This document shows, in pieces, positions 59,720-64,000 of a stretch of 64,000 nucleotides of DNA. Within the stretch, counting starts at the first letter, position 1. Each line of letters opens with the position of its first letter. Below the pieces are notes generated by a model that ran no database searches, had not been told where the DNA came from, and saw only the letters and a program-made list of their open reading frames with translations. The position numbers and the translations under genes were made by a program. Origin of the DNA: Wolbachia endosymbiont of Litomosoides brasiliensis (lineage in GTDB: Bacteria > Pseudomonadota > Alphaproteobacteria > Rickettsiales > Anaplasmataceae); assembly GCF_013366805.1 (NCBI RefSeq), contig NZ_WQMO01000001.1:62001-126000 (forward strand). Direction: 5' to 3'.

Positions 59720-62700
59720 TAAACAGAAGATTGCTATTATCGATACTGTATTTCGCAATCACTGGTTGCAACATAGATTGTGTTGAACCTGGGTTGCAGA
59801 GCAGAAATACTAGCGTTAATGTAGATGTTCCAGTTTATAAAGCTGATGAGGGTACTAAAATTCATTGGGTTGATTCTGGTCAAGTGATCGGTAAAGGTGA
59901 GAAAATTAAATTTACTCTCGATGGATTAATAAATTTTTGTCCTCTTAAAAAGGGTAAGAATCCAAGAAAAGTACTTGTGCCTGCTGTATTTTGTGCTGAT
60001 GGTTCAATGCCAAGTTACAGTGATGAATTGATTAATAATTCTGGCCTTGATAAACAAGAAGTGTGTGAAAACGTAGGGTTCGGAAATAGTCAATTCTACA
60101 GCAAGAGACGTTATGTTGATACTGGAATCAAAGTAAATTTTGGTGATAAACTAAGATTCAGACTAGTTCCTAGAGAGATAACAATTGATTATGACAATCC
60201 AGAAGAAAAAGGCATCAGTTTCGATGACAATTGTTATAAAGCTGAAAAAGGAGATGACAAAGCTACAATAAAAGACATGCTCAACGGAGGAACGTTTTAT
60301 TGTGAAAAAAATGGTAAAAGGACAGCAGAAAAATTTCCACAGCTTAGCAGAGGGAATATGAAAAAAAGAGAGGTGCTAGTTGGAAATGGCTACACTCCAT
60401 ATGATAATAAAGTGTATTTTAATAAAGGCTATATTCAGGATAAAAGCCCATGGATGCATGGTTCGTTGCTCGATTTGCGTCGCACTAAAATAGGGTTAAA
60501 TGAATTGTGTGATGGAAAAGACTGTGACTTCAACAAGGTGCAAAGGCAGGGCTCTACTAAAATAGAGTTAGATCAACTATGCAAAGAAGGAACGTGTGAT
60601 TCTAACGAGATAAAGAAGTACAGTTCTTATGAGCTTAACTGTTACTATCAAAACGTGTGCTATACTGATAGTGGTATATGGAATTATAGTTCACATGAAA
60701 ATAAAGAACAGAACTGTGTCTCTTCTATAAGGTATAGCAAGTATGATAAAGGTAATAAGTGTGATATGTATTCTTACCTTAAAGAGATTCAAGAGAGGCT
60801 GAAAAGTACTGAACAAAATGAGCAAGGTACTGAGCAAGTTAATGAAAATAATAAAGATAACAAAGATGAAGATGATGAGAAGAATAAGGATATTTCCAGA
60901 GCTGAGGCTCTTGTTGCAAAGATAAGTGATCCAGGTAATGCAAGTATTCCTGGAAGTGAACGTGATGATATGAAGGACACTGCTAAAGGTACCCAATGTC
61001 TTCCGAAAAGAAAAGGAGCACATAAGAACTTTGTATGCTCAGAGTTAGACGATAATTTTAGGCATTTTTCTTTGAGATTAAATCATGACTACGCAATAGA
61101 TGTGGAAGATGTAAAACCTGATAGTAGTGTGATGCTTGCTATTGCAGATTATGGTCACTACTACTATAATAGGGGTGGTTACCATGTTGAAATAACCAGG
61201 TCATGTGAATATATTAATGGCCAAAAGCTGTATATGTACTTAGGTGACGAGCCACCTAAAGATTTGCATGGTGTGGGAACTAGTGATTTTCAAGTAGTGG
61301 GAGTAAGAAAGGGAAAAGGTGAGCACGTCATATTAGATGTAATAAGCGGAGAGCATTTTCAGGATGGAGAATCTAAAAAGATATATTTCGGTATTGATGT
61401 AAGAAGTGCGGGGAAAGATGATATTACAGACAAAAATGGCAAATATTATGAAAACAATAAGTATATTGTAACCTTATTTGTAAAGAGAAAGATTAACGAT
61501 TTTATTTCATCAAATATAAATAAGATATTTGATTTTATAAAAAAAGGAGTAATTGGCGACAGCGTTAAAGTTTCGTACGAAGGATATGTAAAAGGTCTCC
61601 TTCAAGGAGTAAGGGCTTTGCTTACTCTATACGTTATATTTACTGTCGTTGGCTATACACTTGGAACAATACAGCTAAATAAATTTGACTTTATTGTCAG
61701 GGTAATGAAGATAGCATTTATAGCTTTTGCTCTTAGTGACAGAAGTTGGGAACTCTTTGGCATGACTTTATCTAAACTTTTTATGGATGGTAGCACTTAT
61801 CTAGTTGATAGTTTCTCTGGGTACATAGAGGAGGGAGGTAAAAGATTTGCATTCTTAGACTTAACAGCGGGAGTATTATTCACAGGAGAAACTTGGTTAA
61901 AGTTTTTATCGTTAATGCTTGCTGGTCCTTTTGGTTTTGTAGCTTTTATGATAATACTTTACTCTAGTTTTACGTTCTTACAATGTATTATTGGCGCTAC
62001 GTTTAAATATGTAATATCTACTATTCTAGTCGCGCTTTTGCTGTCATTAACACCTTTGTTTATTATATTTATTTTATTTCAACAGACTAAATTTCTGTTT
62101 GACAACTGGGTAAAAACTCTGGCTCATGTTGCAGTGCAACCAGTGATCTTATTTTCATCTTTATCCATTTTAAACCAATTGATGTATTCAGTCTTGTATA
62201 ACCTCACGAATTTTTCTGCATGCTACCAATGCTTAATTAGCATAAATTTCTTATCGTATGATCTTTGCATTATGAAATCAATACTACCTCTTGGGTACAA
62301 TCCTGGTACTGGTGTTGATGTTGCACTCAGCACCGGAGAAAAAACTGGTGAATACTTTGCAGCGTTACCTATAGATCTCATCCAGGCATTTATATACCTA
62401 ATTATTGCCAGCACAATGGAAGTCTTTGTTGGTGCATCAGAAGCTATAGCGCAAGCAATATTTGGTGCAGGTTACGGAATTATAAATGGTGTGAGTAATG
62501 TTGCTAATAGCGCATCACAATCTATACTGTCAACTGTTGGCCTTGATCGTGATACTCAAGGAAGTATCCAGCGGATCAGAGGAGTTATGCATAAAGATCC
62601 GGCGGAAATTAAAGCTCAGTTTCCAATGTCCAAGGAAAGCCAAACTAGGAAATCATCGAACGTGTTGGACAAAGGAAAGCCTAGTGATGGGAAAGATGTA

Positions 62701-62838
62701 AAGAAAAAGCAAAAACAGGCTGATGAACAACTAAAAACGCTGGGCAAAAAAGAACGCAGTGATCAAGAAGATTATGGTGGAGCAACAAGCACTTCTGGTA
62801 AAGATCAACAATCTAAAGGGGATGAGAAAAAAAGTTAG
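59716..62838 (+). CDS. virB6: VirB6-family type IV secretion membrane protein, paralogue 3
   Basis: 1040 residues. The N-terminus MINRRLLLSILYFAITGCN has a lipobox-like ITGC (Cys18). A very long extramembrane domain (about 20-600) has an acidic Asn/Asp/Glu-rich stretch near 370-395. The VirB6/TrbL core follows (about 630-930, with LSLTPLFIIFILFQQTKFLF), then a hydrophilic Lys/Ser/Asp tail. Its ATG overlaps the stop of paralogue 2 as ATGA. A 93-bp gap leads to paralogue 4. Confidence 0.92.
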   Translation: MINRRLLLSILYFAITGCNIDCVEPGLQSRNTSVNVDVPVYKADEGTKIHWVDSGQVIGKGEKIKFTLDGLINFCPLKKGKNPRKVLVPAVFCADGSMPSYSDELINNSGLDKQEVCENVGFGNSQFYSKRRYVDTGIKVNFGDKLRFRLVPREITIDYDNPEEKGISFDDNCYKAEKGDDKATIKDMLNGGTFYCEKNGKRTAEKFPQLSRGNMKKREVLVGNGYTPYDNKVYFNKGYIQDKSPWMHGSLLDLRRTKIGLNELCDGKDCDFNKVQRQGSTKIELDQLCKEGTCDSNEIKKYSSYELNCYYQNVCYTDSGIWNYSSHENKEQNCVSSIRYSKYDKGNKCDMYSYLKEIQERLKSTEQNEQGTEQVNENNKDNKDEDDEKNKDISRAEALVAKISDPGNASIPGSERDDMKDTAKGTQCLPKRKGAHKNFVCSELDDNFRHFSLRLNHDYAIDVEDVKPDSSVMLAIADYGHYYYNRGGYHVEITRSCEYINGQKLYMYLGDEPPKDLHGVGTSDFQVVGVRKGKGEHVILDVISGEHFQDGESKKIYFGIDVRSAGKDDITDKNGKYYENNKYIVTLFVKRKINDFISSNINKIFDFIKKGVIGDSVKVSYEGYVKGLLQGVRALLTLYVIFTVVGYTLGTIQLNKFDFIVRVMKIAFIAFALSDRSWELFGMTLSKLFMDGSTYLVDSFSGYIEEGGKRFAFLDLTAGVLFTGETWLKFLSLMLAGPFGFVAFMIILYSSFTFLQCIIGATFKYVISTILVALLLSLTPLFIIFILFQQTKFLFDNWVKTLAHVAVQPVILFSSLSILNQLMYSVLYNLTNFSACYQCLISINFLSYDLCIMKSILPLGYNPGTGVDVALSTGEKTGEYFAALPIDLIQAFIYLIIASTMEVFVGASEAIAQAIFGAGYGIINGVSNVANSASQSILSTVGLDRDTQGSIQRIRGVMHKDPAEIKAQFPMSKESQTRKSSNVLDKGKPSDGKDVKKKQKQADEQLKTLGKKERSDQEDYGGATSTSGKDQQSKGDEKKS

Positions 62839-62931
62839 GGAGAGAGTATGATTACCATGTGATAACTAGTTAAAGAGATATTTTAAGTAAAGTTTTAGAA
62901 ATTTATTTCTATATTTGGAAAAAGTTTAGAT

Positions 62932-64000
62932 ATGCAGTTACGCTTAAGCAAATTTTGGTTTAGGTCACTACTTCTTATAACTTATGTACTGGTAACGGGC
63001 TGTGATAAGCATGATATGCCTTTTCCAAGATGTATATCTGCCGACTATTTTGGTCCTGAGCCTATTACAGTCGGTGCTCATTTTCCAATCGGTCATAATG
63101 CGTTTTTTCCAGATGATGGAGAGGTTATTGACCCTGATACTGGCGAAATTAATTATGGTTTTCATCATAACCAAGTGGTGAAATGGAAAGATACTGGACT
63201 AGAAACCAATGGAGATGATTTAATAGTGCGAGTTAATGGTGCGTGGACATCTTGGAGTAATAACGATAAAAGAGAATCTCAAGGTAGTTACAGTTTGCAA
63301 AGTTTGGAGCAGCTAAAATATGCGACCAAATTTGAAGGCGAACAAGGTGATAATAATTTGCCTAACTTTCACCTAGTTTGTAATGATTATAAACCTAGTA
63401 TACCACAGAAGATTTCAAGTAATCCTAACGCAAGTTGCACTGTGAGTTGTAAATGCATTGATGAAGATGATGGCAAGAGTACAGTATCACGCGGAACTCC
63501 ATGTTGGTTTACTAAAGGTTATGGCGCTTATCTTCTGTTTAAATCAGGTGATGGCAACCCTAATGAGAGTCTGAAATCGATGCGTAATCCCGCATTTCCC
63601 ACTGTACATTTGGGTCACAATTCCACAGCAGAAGACGGAAGTGGACTGTTTACTTTAGAAAGAAATAGCACTAAATTAAAGGACCAAAATTGTGGCACAG
63701 TGAAATTAAAAAAGGGATGGAAAATATATGTAAAAATATTAGACAGATATTACTTAGATAATGTAGGTGGCTACTCCTTTGAATTTTTGAGTGGAGTACA
63801 GCAGCCAAGTATCTTTGGATTTTTTGATTACGTTTATAATTATTTAAAATGTACATTATTGATTAATGAAAATTGTGAAAAGTATTTTGACAGTAAAGGT
63901 CATGCAGCTGCACAAGCTATGTTTCAAAACATAGCGGAGAAAAGCACAAGCTTTCACAATTTTGTTCTTTCTTTGCTTGTTCTATTTATAGTAGTCTCAT
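62932..64000 (+). CDS. virB6: VirB6-family type IV secretion protein, paralogue 4 (3' end outside window)
   Basis: An open frame of at least 356 codons runs off the right edge. The N-terminus (MQLRLSKFWFRSLLLITYVL) ends in VTGC (Cys24), a lipobox as in paralogues 2 and 3. The rest is an extramembrane domain with paired cysteines (CTVSCKCIDEDDG) and the PCWFTKGYGAYLLFK segment. The last 12 residues (LSLLVLFIVVS) begin the first transmembrane helix of the VirB6 core. The identification rests on position, architecture and this N-terminus, since the core lies beyond the window. Confidence 0.88.
   Translation, partial: MQLRLSKFWFRSLLLITYVLVTGCDKHDMPFPRCISADYFGPEPITVGAHFPIGHNAFFPDDGEVIDPDTGEINYGFHHNQVVKWKDTGLETNGDDLIVRVNGAWTSWSNNDKRESQGSYSLQSLEQLKYATKFEGEQGDNNLPNFHLVCNDYKPSIPQKISSNPNASCTVSCKCIDEDDGKSTVSRGTPCWFTKGYGAYLLFKSGDGNPNESLKSMRNPAFPTVHLGHNSTAEDGSGLFTLERNSTKLKDQNCGTVKLKKGWKIYVKILDRYYLDNVGGYSFEFLSGVQQPSIFGFFDYVYNYLKCTLLINENCEKYFDSKGHAAAQAMFQNIAEKSTSFHNFVLSLLVLFIVVS

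Overview
The window is AT-rich alphaproteobacterial DNA that I read as Wolbachia (Rickettsiales, Anaplasmataceae). The grounds are a virB3-virB4 operon followed by several very large virB6 paralogues, a class I lysyl-tRNA synthetase, an intact purine gene (purD) beside reduced metabolism, many degraded IS630-type elements, and small palindromic elements of the kind seen in Wolbachia and Rickettsia, some lying in frame inside genes. The long gene-free stretches full of pseudogenes and inactive insertion sequences would suit a reduced, long-term host-restricted strain such as a filarial-type Wolbachia. The strain assignment is an inference.

Layout. 1-2056: 3' part of serS, then purD. 2057-6997: dispersed repeats, IS630 remnants, a short RNase D gene, tRNA-Gly(GCC) and a decayed copy of its 3' end. 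6998-13427: mnmG, an aminopeptidase P, a small conserved gene, then the reverse-strand rpmF-plsX-fabH fatty acid/phospholipid cluster. 13690-15110: broken mlaE and mlaF genes. 22146-15142 (reverse): nuoJ-K-L-M-N, birA, ccmD, ccmE, packed with small gaps or overlaps and probably one operon. 22147-33039: mostly decayed DNA with three IS630 loci, interrupted by a quinone oxidoreductase gene, a UvrD/PcrA helicase gene and a small membrane protein gene with its own promoter and terminator. 33040-44620: sodB with an M16 peptidase, yajC-glmS, a tandem FKBP-like protein overlapping a polyprenyl synthase, acpP-fabF, then murA-thyX. 44621-48060: three adjacent pseudogenes (obg, eno, murC). 48101-50249: rlpA and another IS remnant. 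50250-64000: lysS diverging from virB3-virB4-virB6-1-virB6-2-virB6-3-virB6-4; the last runs off the window.

How the parts fit. NuoJ-N form the membrane arm of complex I and CcmD/CcmE serve cytochrome c maturation, so that operon supports aerobic respiration. RpmF-PlsX-FabH and AcpP-FabF are fatty acid and phospholipid synthesis genes. GlmS and MurA supply UDP-sugar precursors for lipid II, and RlpA is a wall-remodelling lipoprotein, although the murC copy here is dead. The right end is one of the two usual Wolbachia type IV secretion loci. The VirB6-2, -3 and -4 proteins carry lipobox-like N-termini.

The most unusual structure is a composite mobile unit seen three times (about 4.8, 22.7 and 30.6 kb): a 3' half of an IS630 element in inverted orientation abutting a longer direct copy at the same TA. 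The outer borders are therefore two identical right ends. All three have a degraded copy of the same intergenic repeat on the left. I found no CRISPR array, no rRNA and no complete tRNA other than tRNA-Gly.
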